A DNA stretch of 64,000 nt from Burkholderia sp. IMCC1007 (GTDB taxonomy: Bacteria > Pseudomonadota > Gammaproteobacteria > Burkholderiales > Burkholderiaceae). The stretch's first letter is position 1; the number at the start of each line of letters is the position of its first letter. Below, piece after piece: positions 52,828 through 62,361 of the stretch. The position numbers and the translations under genes are program-made. The stretch spans positions 93,155 through 157,154 of the forward strand of contig NZ_JAPVQY010000011.1 of the NCBI RefSeq assembly GCF_027257875.1, in the 5' to 3' direction. The notes under the pieces are model-generated. The model ran no database searches. It saw only the letters and a program-made list of their open reading frames with translations, and was not told where the DNA came from.

Positions 52828-53771
52828 GCCACAAGTCCACCGCCGTGCTGAACGATCCGTCCGCCGCGCGTGCGCGCGCCGTGAAACGGCTCGACCCCGT
52901 CAGCGAGTCGCGCGCCGTGCGCTGGCTGCTGATCGGCGTCGCGCTGGCATTCCTCGCGTTCTTCCTCGTCGTGCCGCTCGCCGCGGTGTTCTTCGAGGCG
53001 CTGCGCAAGGGCGTCGGCTTCTATTTCGAATCGCTCGCCGATCCGGATGCGTGGTCGGCGATCAAGCTGACGCTGACCGTCGCCGTGATCGCGGTGCCGC
53101 TGAACCTCGTGTTCGGCGTGTGCGCGTCGTGGGCGATCGCGAAATTCGAATTCCGCGGCAAGGCGCTGCTCACCACGCTGATCGACCTGCCGTTCTCGGT
53201 GTCGCCGGTGATCTCGGGCCTCGTGTACGTGCTGCTGTTCGGTGCGCAGGGCTGGCTTGGGCCCTGGCTGCAGAATCACGACGTGCAGATCATCTTCGCG
53301 GTGCCGGGCATCGTGCTCGCGACGATCTTCGTCACGTTCCCGTTCGTCGCGCGCGAGCTGATTCCGCTGATGCAGGCGCAGGGCACCGACGAGGAAGAGG
53401 CCGCACGCGTGCTCGGCGCGTCGGGCTGGCAGATCTTCCGCCGCGTGACGCTGCCGAACGTGAAGTGGGGCCTGTTGTACGGCGTGATCCTGTGCAATGC
53501 GCGCGCGATGGGCGAGTTCGGTGCGGTGTCGGTCGTGTCGGGCCATATCCGCGGCGTGACCGACACGATGCCGCTGCACGTCGAGATTCTGTACAACGAA
53601 TACAACTTCGCGGCGGCGTTCGCGGTGGCGTCGGTGCTGGCGCTGCTCGCACTCGTCACGCTCGCGCTGAAGCTGCTCGCCGAACGTCACCTCGCCGCCG
53701 AACTGGCCGGCGCACGCGATGACGTTCCCGCTCATGCCGGCCCCGCCGCCGCCATTTCGTCGAAATCGTAA
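52824..53771 (+). CDS. cysW: Sulfate/thiosulfate ABC transporter permease CysW
   Basis: The second permease, 315 residues with about six helices. The family segments [20 protein letters not shown] and [23 protein letters not shown] (EAA loop), and [16 protein letters not shown], are present. Start ATG overlaps the cysT stop; GGAGG lies just before. cysA follows by 13 bp. Confidence 0.95.
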   Translation: MSHKSTAVLNDPSAARARAVKRLDPVSESRAVRWLLIGVALAFLAFFLVVPLAAVFFEALRKGVGFYFESLADPDAWSAIKLTLTVAVIAVPLNLVFGVCASWAIAKFEFRGKALLTTLIDLPFSVSPVISGLVYVLLFGAQGWLGPWLQNHDVQIIFAVPGIVLATIFVTFPFVARELIPLMQAQGTDEEEAARVLGASGWQIFRRVTLPNVKWGLLYGVILCNARAMGEFGAVSVVSGHIRGVTDTMPLHVEILYNEYNFAAAFAVASVLALLALVTLALKLLAERHLAAELAGARDDVPAHAGPAAAISSKS

Positions 53772-53784
53772 AGAGGCAACCAGA

Positions 53785-54843
53785 ATGGGTATCACCGTCC
53801 GTAACCTTCAAAAGCGCTTCGGCGATTTCACCGCGCTCGACAACGTGTCGCTCGACTTCCCGCCGGGCGAGCTCGTCGCACTGCTCGGGCCGTCCGGCTG
53901 CGGCAAGACCACGCTGCTGCGCGTGATCGCGGGCCTCGAGCACGCGGACGCCGGCCAGGTCGTGCTGCAGGGGCTCGACGTCGCGTCGGTCGGCGCACGC
54001 GAGCGCCAGGTCGGCTTCGTGTTCCAGCACTACGCGCTGTTCCGCCACATGACGGTGTTCGAGAACGTCGCGTTCGGGCTGCGCGTGAAGCCGCGCCGCG
54101 AGCGGCCGTCGGAAGCCGTGATCCGCGACAAGGTGCACGAGCTGCTGAAGCTCGTGCAGCTCGACTGGCTCGCGCAGCGCTATCCGTCCGAGCTGTCGGG
54201 CGGCCAGCGCCAGCGGATCGCGCTGGCCCGTGCGCTCGCGGTCGAACCGAAGGTGCTGCTGCTCGACGAGCCGTTCGGCGCGCTCGACGCGAAGGTGCGC
54301 AAGGAACTGCGCGGCTGGCTGCGCCGCCTGCACGACGACCTGCATATCTCGACGATCTTCGTCACGCACGACCAGGAAGAGGCACTGGAAGTGGCCGACC
54401 GGATCGTCGTGCTGAACCGCGGTCACGTCGAGCAGGTCGGCAGCCCGCAGGACGTCTATGATCATCCGCAAAGCGCGTTCGTCTACGAGTTTCTCGGCGC
54501 GGCGAACCGGCTGCCGGGCACGGTCGCCGGGCGCGGCTTCGTCGCCGAAGGGGCGGCTGCGCCGATCGCGGTCGACGCGGATTTCGCGGGCCCCGCGCAC
54601 GCATACGTGCGGCCGCACGACCTGCAGCTGTGGCCGGCGGGTGAAGGGCATCGCGACGGCATCGCGGTGGACGTGCGCCGCGTGATCCCGCTCGGCGGCT
54701 CGGTCCGGGTCGAACTCAAGGCGCGCGCAGGCGGCGCGCTCGAAGCCGAGCTCGACCGCGATGCGTGGCGTGCGCTCGCGTTGCAGGTCGGCGACGGCGC
54801 AACGGCGGTGCCGCGCGCGGTGCGCGTATTTCCCGCGCACTGA
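53785..54843 (+). CDS. cysA: Sulfate/thiosulfate import ATP-binding protein
   Basis: ATPase of the sulfate importer. The 352-residue protein has Walker [10 protein letters not shown], signature [15 protein letters not shown], Walker [13 protein letters not shown], and [16 protein letters not shown], with a C-terminal TOBE-like regulatory domain (about 240-350). Start [15 protein letters not shown] fits the family. It is followed by cysB 80 bp downstream. Confidence 0.96.
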   Translation: MGITVRNLQKRFGDFTALDNVSLDFPPGELVALLGPSGCGKTTLLRVIAGLEHADAGQVVLQGLDVASVGARERQVGFVFQHYALFRHMTVFENVAFGLRVKPRRERPSEAVIRDKVHELLKLVQLDWLAQRYPSELSGGQRQRIALARALAVEPKVLLLDEPFGALDAKVRKELRGWLRRLHDDLHISTIFVTHDQEEALEVADRIVVLNRGHVEQVGSPQDVYDHPQSAFVYEFLGAANRLPGTVAGRGFVAEGAAAPIAVDADFAGPAHAYVRPHDLQLWPAGEGHRDGIAVDVRRVIPLGGSVRVELKARAGGALEAELDRDAWRALALQVGDGATAVPRAVRVFPAH

Positions 54844-54923
54844 CGCCCGAATCCGGTAAAGAGAAGAGAGCGGACACCGCTCCGAAACGACATTCGAACA
54901 ACGACAGCCTAAGAGGCATACCC

Positions 54924-55850
54924 ATGAATTTTCAGCAATTGCGTTTCGTGCGCGAAGCCGTGCGGCAGAACATGAACCTGACGGAAGTCGCGAACGTGCT
55001 GTACACGTCGCAGTCGGGCGTGTCGAAGCAGATCAAGGATCTCGAGGACGAACTGGGCGTCGACATCTTCATTCGGCGCGGCAAGCGCCTCACCGGGCTC
55101 ACGGAACCGGGCAAGGCCGTGCACCAGCTGATCGAGCGGATGCTGCTCGACGCCGAGAACCTGCGCCGCGTCGCGCGTCAGTTCGCCGACCAGGACAGCG
55201 GCCACCTCGTCGTCGCGACGACGCACACGCAGGCACGCTACGCATTGCCGAAGGTGATCCGGCAGTTCACCGACGTGTTCCCGAAAGTGCATCTCGCGCT
55301 GCGCCAGGGCAGCCCGCAGCAGATCGCGCAGATGATCCTGAACGGCGAGGCCGATCTCGGCATCTCGACCGAGGCGCTCGACCGCTATCCGGACATCGTC
55401 ACGTTCCCGTGCTATTCGTGGCACCACACGGTCGTCGTGCCGAAGGGGCATCCGCTCGTCGGCCGCGAGAACCTGACGCTCGAGGAAATCGCCGAATACC
55501 CGATCATCACGTACGACCAGGACTTCACGGGCCGCTCGCACATCGACCAGGCGTTCACGCAGGCCGGCGCGGTGCCGGATGTGGTGCTGACCGCGATCGA
55601 CGCGGACGTGATCAAGACCTACGTCGAGCTCGGGATGGGGATCGGCGTCGTCGCGGCAATGGCCTTCGATCCGCAGCGCGACACGGGCCTCGTCGCGCTC
55701 GACACGCAGCATCTGTTCGAGGCGAGCACGACGCGCGTCGGGCTGCGCAAGGGCGCGTTCCTGCGCGCGTATGCGTACCGGCTGATCGAGATGTTCGCGC
55801 CGCATCTGAACGAAGCGGAAATCGCGGGCCTGCTGCGCGAAGCGGTCTGA
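54924..55850 (+). CDS. cysB: LysR-type regulator CysB
   Basis: Controls sulfur assimilation genes in response to N-acetylserine or related signals. The 308-residue protein starts MNFQQLRFVREAVRQNMNLT, with the CysB-type winged helix SQSGVSKQIKDLEDELGVDIF, then TTHTQARYALPKVIRQF and the substrate-type GEADLGISTEALDRYPD. The subfamily includes Cbl/SsuR; its position in the sulfate operon favours CysB. Its own gene lies in the operon it controls. Confidence 0.93.
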   Translation: MNFQQLRFVREAVRQNMNLTEVANVLYTSQSGVSKQIKDLEDELGVDIFIRRGKRLTGLTEPGKAVHQLIERMLLDAENLRRVARQFADQDSGHLVVATTHTQARYALPKVIRQFTDVFPKVHLALRQGSPQQIAQMILNGEADLGISTEALDRYPDIVTFPCYSWHHTVVVPKGHPLVGRENLTLEEIAEYPIITYDQDFTGRSHIDQAFTQAGAVPDVVLTAIDADVIKTYVELGMGIGVVAAMAFDPQRDTGLVALDTQHLFEASTTRVGLRKGAFLRAYAYRLIEMFAPHLNEAEIAGLLREAV

Positions 55851-56349
55851 TCGCGCGGATGATGCTTCGGCGGCGCGGCCTGCGCCGCCCGCGCCGCTCA
55901 TCGGCGGGATCGCGCCGTTCGCGATGAACGGTTGCATCGCCGGCACGCCGCACGCGAACCGCTTCGGCGAGCCGGCGTCGGACGCGCGCGACGAAGCGGC
56001 GCCGCCAGGCACGGCGCGACGCACGCCAACTGGCGGACGCCGTACCGGCGACATGCGACCCACCCCCGGGGCGCGCTCCGAATAAACCCTAAATATTGAT
56101 CAGACGGGTTGCGCGCCGAACCGAAACGGTACAGCATAGCCGTCACTCCGCCGGCGTCCCGCCGTCGGTGGCGCGTCAACGACAGCACGCGTCAGGCAGT
56201 CGGCCGTCTGCCTTGCTTCCATTCCGTGGTACCGACAAGCAGCATCGATGGCCTATGCTCGGGAAGTGTGGCGCAAACGTTTGCTCACATTAAAACAACA
56301 GTCAAACAACAATCCGGCCCGCCATCGGGCCAGTCGCCAGGAGATGAGT
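55851..56349. other. Intergenic region ahead of the ribose operon
   Basis: About 500 bp without a gene. It holds the GC-rich tail after cysB and the rbs promoter region with the LacI-type operator at 56273-56284. A strong ribosome binding site (AGGAG) lies at 56338-56342. Confidence 0.6.
56273..56284 (+). promoter_or_regulatory. LacI-type operator (probable RbsR site)
   Basis: The perfect palindrome GCAAACGTTTGC, centred 71 bp before the rbsB start. Sequences with this GCAAACGTTTGC core are typical LacI/RbsR/PurR-family operators, and the operon encodes its own LacI-type regulator. Confidence 0.8.
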
Positions 56350-57300
56350 ATGAATGTCCTCTTTCGCCGTCGCTTCCTGACCGCCGCGCTTGCCGCCGTC
56401 GCGGTCGCTGCCGCGCCGGCCGTTCACGCGCAATCGGCGGCCAAGCCGAAGGTCGCGCTCGTGATGAAGTCGCTCGCCAACGAGTTCTTCCTCACGATGG
56501 AAAACGGCGCGAAGGAATACCAGAAGCACAACGCCGGCCAGTTCGACCTGATCACGAACGGCATCAAGGACGAGACCGACACCGCGAACCAGATCCGCAT
56601 CGTCGAGCAGATGATCGTGTCGAAGGTCGATGCGATCGTGCTGGCGCCGGCCGATTCGAAGGCGCTCGTGCCGGTCGTGAAGAAGGCGGTCGACGCGGGC
56701 ATCGTGGTCGTGAACATCGACAACCGGCTCGACCCGGACGTGCTGAAGTCGAAGAACCTGAACGTGCCGTTCGTCGGCCCGGACAACCGCAAGGGCGCGC
56801 GCAAGATCGGCGACTACCTCGCGAAGCGGCTGAAGGCGGGCGACCAGGTCGGCATCATCGAAGGCGTGTCGACGACGACCAACGCGCAGCAGCGCACCGC
56901 CGGCTTCGAGGACGCGATGAAGGCGGGCGGGATGAAGGTCGTGTCGGTGCAGTCGGGCGAATGGGAAATCGACAAGGGCAATGCGGTCGCCGCCGCGATG
57001 CTCAACGAATATCCGAACCTGCGTGCGCTGCTGTGCGGCAACGACAACATGGCGATCGGCGCCGTGTCGGCCGTGCGCGCGGCGGGCAAGCAGGGCAAGG
57101 TGTTCGTGGTCGGCTACGACAACATCAACGCGATCAAGCCGATGCTGAAGGACGGCCGCGTGCTCGCGACCGCCGACCAGTACGCGGCGAAGCAGGCGGT
57201 GTTCGGCATCGATACGGCGCTCAAGGCGATCGCCGAGCATCGCAAGCAGGCCGACCTGTCCGGCGTGGTCGAGACGCCGGTGGATCTCGTGACGAAGTAA
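56350..57300 (+). CDS. rbsB: D-ribose periplasmic binding protein
   Basis: Captures ribose in the periplasm. The 316-residue precursor begins MNVLFRRRFLTAALAAVAVA, signal cleaved after VHA near residue 26. The type I fold shows KPKVALVMKSLANEFFLTME, DAIVLAPADSKALVPVVKKA, VGPDNRKGARKIG and LLCGNDNMAIGAVSAVRAAG. The second ATG at 56350 is chosen since it has better spacing from AGGAG than the one at 56344. The protein is large for RbsB but has its pattern. Confidence 0.92.
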   Translation: MNVLFRRRFLTAALAAVAVAAAPAVHAQSAAKPKVALVMKSLANEFFLTMENGAKEYQKHNAGQFDLITNGIKDETDTANQIRIVEQMIVSKVDAIVLAPADSKALVPVVKKAVDAGIVVVNIDNRLDPDVLKSKNLNVPFVGPDNRKGARKIGDYLAKRLKAGDQVGIIEGVSTTTNAQQRTAGFEDAMKAGGMKVVSVQSGEWEIDKGNAVAAAMLNEYPNLRALLCGNDNMAIGAVSAVRAAGKQGKVFVVGYDNINAIKPMLKDGRVLATADQYAAKQAVFGIDTALKAIAEHRKQADLSGVVETPVDLVTK

Positions 57301-57447
57301 CGCCGCTGCCGGTCGCGGCCGCCGCCCTCAAGAATCCGGGCACGCGGCCGTTATCCGGAGTGAGCGCGATCACGGCCACTGCATGCACATGCACTTGTGA
57401 GCGTCATACCCGCGCGCCGCGTGCGCGCGGCCGCAACCAGGATCGCG

Positions 57448-59073
57448 ATGGAACCGACCTTCCAACCTTCCCGTTCAGCCGTTCCCGTGCTGTCCGTCTC
57501 CGGTGTGGGCAAAACCTACGCCGAACCCGTGCTCGCCGACGTCACGCTGACGCTCGCGCCGGGCGAAGCGCTTGCGCTGACGGGCGAGAACGGCGCCGGC
57601 AAGAGCACGCTGTCGAAGATCATCGGCGGGCTCGTCGATCCGACCGCCGGCACGATGCAGCTGGGCGGCCAGCCCTATGCGCCGGCGAGCCGCACGCAGG
57701 CCGAGGCGCTCGGCGTGCGCATGGTGATGCAGGAGCTGAACCTGCTGCCGACGCTGACCGTCGCCGAAAACCTGTTCCTGAATCGTCTGCCGCGCCGCTT
57801 CGGCATCATCGATCGCGCGCGGCTGCGCGACGACGCGCGCGCCGCGATGGCGCAGGTCGGCCTCGACGCGATCGACCCCGATACGCCGGTCGGCGCGCTC
57901 GGCATCGGTCACCAGCAGATGGTCGAGATCGCGCGCAACCTGATCGGCGACTGCCGCGTGCTGATCCTCGACGAGCCGACCGCGATGCTGACCGCGCGCG
58001 AGGTCGAACTGCTGTTCGAGCAGATCGACCGGCTCAAGGCGCGCGGCGTGGCGATCGTCTACATCTCGCATCGTCTCGAGGAGCTTGCGCGCGTGGCCGA
58101 GCGTGTCGCGGTGTTGCGCGATGGTCGGCTCGTGCACGTCGGCGACATGGCCGCGACGACGTCCGACGGCCTCGTCACGCTGATGGTCGGGCGCGAGGTC
58201 GGCGAACACATCGATCTCGGCGCACGCCGTATCGGCGCGCCGCGACTCGTCGTGTCGGGCATGACGCGCGGCACGGCCGTGCAGGACGTGTCGCTGGAGG
58301 TGCGCTCCGGTGAAATCTTCGGGATCTCCGGGCTGATCGGCGCGGGGCGCACCGAATTGCTGCGGCTGATCTACGGCGCGGATACGCCGGACGCCGGGAT
58401 GATCGCGGTCGGCGATCCGCTGAAGCCGGCGCGCATCGGCTCGCCGGTCGACGCGGTAAGGCACGGCATCGCGCTGATCACCGAGGATCGCAAGGGCGAA
58501 GGGCTGCTGCTGTCGCAGTCGGTGACGTCGAACGTGTCGCTGGGGCAGCTCGACCGGCTCGCGCGCGGCGGCATCGTCGATACCGCGCGCGAGACGGCGC
58601 TCGCCGAGCAGCAGATCGACGCGCTGCGGATTCGCACGCACGGCGCCGCGCAGATGGTCGGCGAGCTGTCGGGCGGCAACCAGCAGAAAGTCGTGATCGG
58701 GCGCTGGCTCGCGCGCGACATGGGCGTGCTGCTGTTCGACGAACCGACGCGCGGCATCGACGTCGGCGCCAAATTCGAGATCTATACGCTGATGGGCGCG
58801 CTCGCGCGCGAGGGCCGCGCGCTGGTGGTCGTGTCGAGCGACCTGCGCGAACTGATGCTGATCTGCGACCGGATCGGCGTGATGTCGGCCGGCCGCATGA
58901 CCGCCGTGTTCGAGCGCGGCAACTGGACCCAGGATGCGCTGCTGGCCGCGGCGTTCGCCGGCTTCGGCCGCGAAGCGCTGCCGGACGGCGCGCGGCCGCC
59001 GGATGCGCAGGCCGCGCCGCGCGCGGCTGCCGACACACCGAGCGGCACTTCGACGACAGGACGACAGCAATGA
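57448..59073 (+). CDS. rbsA: Ribose import ATP-binding protein (two ABC domains)
   Basis: Twin-domain ATPase of the ribose importer. The 541-residue protein has the first Walker A GENGAGKSTL, signature LGIGHQQMVEIARNL and Walker B VLILDEPTAML, and a second domain with LSGGNQQKVVIGRWLARDM and VLLFDEPTRGIDVGAK. ATG at MEPTFQPSRSAV fits; a GTG 51 bp upstream is possible. Its stop overlaps the rbsC start (ATGA). Confidence 0.94.
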   Translation: MEPTFQPSRSAVPVLSVSGVGKTYAEPVLADVTLTLAPGEALALTGENGAGKSTLSKIIGGLVDPTAGTMQLGGQPYAPASRTQAEALGVRMVMQELNLLPTLTVAENLFLNRLPRRFGIIDRARLRDDARAAMAQVGLDAIDPDTPVGALGIGHQQMVEIARNLIGDCRVLILDEPTAMLTAREVELLFEQIDRLKARGVAIVYISHRLEELARVAERVAVLRDGRLVHVGDMAATTSDGLVTLMVGREVGEHIDLGARRIGAPRLVVSGMTRGTAVQDVSLEVRSGEIFGISGLIGAGRTELLRLIYGADTPDAGMIAVGDPLKPARIGSPVDAVRHGIALITEDRKGEGLLLSQSVTSNVSLGQLDRLARGGIVDTARETALAEQQIDALRIRTHGAAQMVGELSGGNQQKVVIGRWLARDMGVLLFDEPTRGIDVGAKFEIYTLMGALAREGRALVVVSSDLRELMLICDRIGVMSAGRMTAVFERGNWTQDALLAAAFAGFGREALPDGARPPDAQAAPRAAADTPSGTSTTGRQQ

Positions 59074-60089
59074 CCCAGCCTCCCGTATCCCCGACCGATG
59101 CAGGCGCCCAGCAGACCGTGACGGGCCGTCGTGCCCGCGCACTGTCCGGCACACGCCTCGGTTTGTCGAACTATCTCGGGCTCGCCGGCGCGCTCGTCGC
59201 GATGATCGCGCTGTTCTCGGCGCTGAGCTCGCATTTCCTGACCTACGATACGTTCAGTACGATCGCGAACCAGATTCCCGATCTCGTCGTGATGTCGGTC
59301 GGGATGACCTTCGTGCTGATCATCGCCGGGATCGACCTGTCGGTCGGCTCGGTGCTCGCGCTGGCCGCGTCGATGGTCAGCGTGGCCGCATTGAAATGGC
59401 AGTGGGGGCCGCTGCCGGCGGCGTTGATCGGGATCGCGGTCGCGACCGTCACCGGCTCGCTGACGGGTGCGATCACGGTCGGCTGGCGGATTCCGTCGTT
59501 CATCGTGTCGCTCGGCGTGCTGGAGGCCGCGCGCGGCGTCGCGTACCAGTTGACGAATTCGCGCACCGCGTACATCGGCGACGCGTTCGACTTCCTGTCG
59601 AACCCGATCGCGCTCGGCATCTCGCCGGCGTTCCTGATCGCGGTCGCGGTGATGATCGCGGCACAGTTCGTGCTGACGCGTACGGTGTTCGGGCGGTACC
59701 TGGTCGGGATCGGCACGAACGAGGAAGCGGTAAGACTTGCCGGGGTTAACCCGCGGCCGTATAAAATCCTCGTGTTCGCATTGATGGGCGCGCTCGCGGG
59801 CCTCGCGTCGCTGTTCCAGATTTCGCGGCTCGAGGCCGCCGACCCGAATGCGGGCGTCGGCCTCGAGCTGCAGGTGATCGCGGCCGTCGTGATTGGCGGC
59901 ACGAGCCTGATGGGCGGGCGCGGCTCGGTGATCAGCACGTTCTTCGGCGTGTTGATCATCTCCGTGCTGGCCGCCGGGCTTGCGCAGATCGGCGCGAACG
60001 AGCCGACCAAACGAATCATCACCGGGGCGGTGATCGTGGTGGCGGTGGTGCTCGACACGTATCGCAGCCGACGCGCGCGCGCGCGGTAG
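59070..60089 (+). CDS. rbsC: Ribose ABC transporter permease
   Basis: Membrane channel of the importer, 339 residues with eight to ten helices. Family blocks are VGMTFVLIIAGIDLSVGSVLALA, RIPSFIVSLGVLEAARGVAY, GRYLVGIGTNEEAVRLAGVN and LMGGRGSVISTFFGVLIIS. Start coupled to the rbsA stop. Confidence 0.95.
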   Translation: MTQPPVSPTDAGAQQTVTGRRARALSGTRLGLSNYLGLAGALVAMIALFSALSSHFLTYDTFSTIANQIPDLVVMSVGMTFVLIIAGIDLSVGSVLALAASMVSVAALKWQWGPLPAALIGIAVATVTGSLTGAITVGWRIPSFIVSLGVLEAARGVAYQLTNSRTAYIGDAFDFLSNPIALGISPAFLIAVAVMIAAQFVLTRTVFGRYLVGIGTNEEAVRLAGVNPRPYKILVFALMGALAGLASLFQISRLEAADPNAGVGLELQVIAAVVIGGTSLMGGRGSVISTFFGVLIISVLAAGLAQIGANEPTKRIITGAVIVVAVVLDTYRSRRARAR

Positions 60090-60124
60090 AACTACACAGA
60101 AGGCAGACCAGAGAGAAACGGGAA

Positions 60125-61156
60125 ATGGCGACGATCAAGGATGTGGCGGCCATGGCGGGCGTGTCGTTTACGACCGTCTCGCACGTGGTGAACAATTCGC
60201 GGCCGGTGTCCGCGGATGTGCGCGCAAAGGTCGAGGGCGCAATCCGCGAACTGAACTACGTGCCGTCGGCCGTGGCGCGCTCGCTGAAGGCGCGTTCGAC
60301 GGCGACCATCGGCCTCGTCGTGCCGAACAGCACGAATCCGTATTTCGCGGAGCTTGCGCGCGGCATCGAGGATCAGTGCGCGGCCAACGGCTATTGCGTG
60401 TTCTTCTGCAATTCGGACGACGATCCCGTCAAGCAGCGTAACTACCTGCGCGTGCTGCAGGAAAAGCGCATCGACGGGCTGATCGTCGCGTCGGCGGGCG
60501 AGGACGCAGTGCTGGCGCAGACGCTCGCGGACGCGCATGCGCCGCTCGTCGTGGTCGATCGCAACATCGAGGGTCTCGCCGCCGATCTCGTGCAGATCGA
60601 CCACGAACGCGGCGCCTACCTGGCGACGCGGCACCTGCTCGAACTCGGGCACGCGAAGATCGGCTGCATCACGGGGCCGACGGACACGGCCGTCAGCGCG
60701 ATGCGCGTGCACGGCTTCATCCGCGCGATGGCCGAGCGCGGGATCGACATCGTGCCGGGCGCGATCGCGGAAAGCGATTTCTCGTGCCTCGGCGGCTATC
60801 ACGCGGCGTCGCGGCTGTTCGAGTCGGTGCATCCGAGCGCGATTTTCGCGGGCAACGACCTGATGGGCGTCGGCGCGCTGCGCGCGGCGGCCGAGCGCGG
60901 CATTCGCGTGCCGGACGACTGCTCGATCATCGGCTTCGACGACATCGAGTTCTCCCGCTACACGTATCCGGCGCTGTCGACGGTCGGCCAGTCGGTGCGC
61001 GCGCTCGGCGAAATGGCCGCGCAGACGCTGATCGAGCGGATCGGCGGCGGCTCGACGGCCGCGCCGAGCCGCCGTCGCGTCGTGTCGCCGCGCCTCGTGC
61101 TGCGCGAATCCACGTCGGTTTACCGTGAGCCGGCCGCCCCCGGCACGCACGCATGA
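60125..61156 (+). CDS. rbsR: LacI-family repressor of the ribose operon
   Basis: Represses the rbs genes until ribose binds. The 343-residue protein has the LacI headpiece MATIKDVAAMAGVSFTTVSH, hinge VARSLKARSTATIGLVVPN, and the periplasmic-binding-protein-like core (GIEDQCAANGYCVFFCNSDD, ...GCITGPTDTAVSAMR). Its stop overlaps the rbsK start. The operator at 56273-56284 is the likely site. Confidence 0.93.
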   Translation: MATIKDVAAMAGVSFTTVSHVVNNSRPVSADVRAKVEGAIRELNYVPSAVARSLKARSTATIGLVVPNSTNPYFAELARGIEDQCAANGYCVFFCNSDDDPVKQRNYLRVLQEKRIDGLIVASAGEDAVLAQTLADAHAPLVVVDRNIEGLAADLVQIDHERGAYLATRHLLELGHAKIGCITGPTDTAVSAMRVHGFIRAMAERGIDIVPGAIAESDFSCLGGYHAASRLFESVHPSAIFAGNDLMGVGALRAAAERGIRVPDDCSIIGFDDIEFSRYTYPALSTVGQSVRALGEMAAQTLIERIGGGSTAAPSRRRVVSPRLVLRESTSVYREPAAPGTHA

Positions 61157-62082
61157 CGGCGCGCGCAGCGGCGGCCGGCCGCGTGACGGTGGTCGGCAGC
61201 CTGAACATGGATCTCGTCGTGCGCTCGCCGCGGCTGCCGCTGCCGGGTGAAACGCTCGCCGGCCATGCGTATGCGCAGGCGGCGGGCGGCAAGGGCGGCA
61301 ACCAGGCCGTCGCGGCCGCGCGGCTCGGTGCGCAGGTCGCGATGATCGGCTGCGTCGGCGCGGATGCGCACGGCACGGCGTTGCGGGCGGGCCTCGAGGC
61401 AGAGGGCATCGCCTGTACCGGGCTTGCGACGAGCGCGGCGGCATCGACCGGCGTCGCGCTGATCGTCGTCGACGATGCGAGCCAGAATACGATCGTGATC
61501 GTCGCGGGCGGCAACGGCGAAGTCACGCCTGCTACGGTCGCGCGGCACGAAGCTGCATTGGCCGCGACCGACGTGCTGATCTGCCAGCTCGAAACACCGC
61601 CGGACGCCGTATTCGCGGCGCTGTCGGCCGGGCGGCGGCTCGGCCGCACGGTGGTGCTCAACCCGGCCCCGGCCGTCGCGCCGCTGCCAGGCGGCTGGCT
61701 GCCGCTCGTCGATTACCTGATCCCGAACGAAGTCGAGGCCGCCGCGTTGACCGGCCTGCCGGTGCGCGATCCGGACGACGCGCAGGCCGCGGCGCGTGCG
61801 CTCCAGGCCGGCGGCGCGCGCAACGTGCTGATCACGCTCGGCGCGCGCGGCGTGCTCGCGCTGACGGCCGACGGCACCGCGCGGCACTATCCGGCGCCGG
61901 TCGTGCAGGCCGTCGACACGACGGCAGCCGGCGATACCTTCATCGGCGGTTTGGCCGCGCAGCTCGCGGCCGGCAACGACATCGACACCGCGATTCGCTT
62001 CGCGCAGCGCGCGGCGGCGCTGTCGGTGACGCGCGCGGGCGCGCAGCCGTCGATTCCCACCCTCGCCGAACTGGGCGAATAG
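61153..62082 (+). CDS. rbsK: Ribokinase
   Basis: Phosphorylates ribose to ribose 5-phosphate, linking import to the pentose phosphate pathway where RpiA acts. The 309-residue PfkB-family protein has VVGSLNMDLVVRSPRLPLPG, GGKGGNQAVAAARLGA, and the late VDTTAAGDTFIGGLAAQLAA with the catalytic Asp. Start ATG overlaps the rbsR stop (ATGA). Confidence 0.95.
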   Translation: MTARAAAAGRVTVVGSLNMDLVVRSPRLPLPGETLAGHAYAQAAGGKGGNQAVAAARLGAQVAMIGCVGADAHGTALRAGLEAEGIACTGLATSAAASTGVALIVVDDASQNTIVIVAGGNGEVTPATVARHEAALAATDVLICQLETPPDAVFAALSAGRRLGRTVVLNPAPAVAPLPGGWLPLVDYLIPNEVEAAALTGLPVRDPDDAQAAARALQAGGARNVLITLGARGVLALTADGTARHYPAPVVQAVDTTAAGDTFIGGLAAQLAAGNDIDTAIRFAQRAAALSVTRAGAQPSIPTLAELGE

Positions 62083-62103
62083 CACCCGATTGCCGCCCGA
62101 CCG

Positions 62104-62146
62104 CGGCCGGCGCCTGCAGCAGCAGGCGGCCGGCCGTTTCCTTTTT
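62104..62146 (+). terminator. Terminator of the ribose operon
   Basis: CGGCCGGCGCCTGC and GCAGGCGGCCGGCCG form a long GC-rich stem around a 4-nt loop, followed by TTTCCTTTTT. Confidence 0.75.
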
Positions 62147-62361
62147 GGGCGTCGCGCAAGCGGCGTCGACATCGCGTTCTTGCTCTGCGCACCGGTAGTG
62201 AATCGCCCCTATTATTCATTCATCTGTAATGAACGGATCGATTGATGAAAAAAGAGTAGTCGATACCGTCAAGTCAGGCTGCGCGCGGCCGTAAATGCAT
62301 CGGGCGAAACACCGTTTCGAAAACGGGCCCGGCCCGTTCATGACGACGCAAAACAGGAAGG

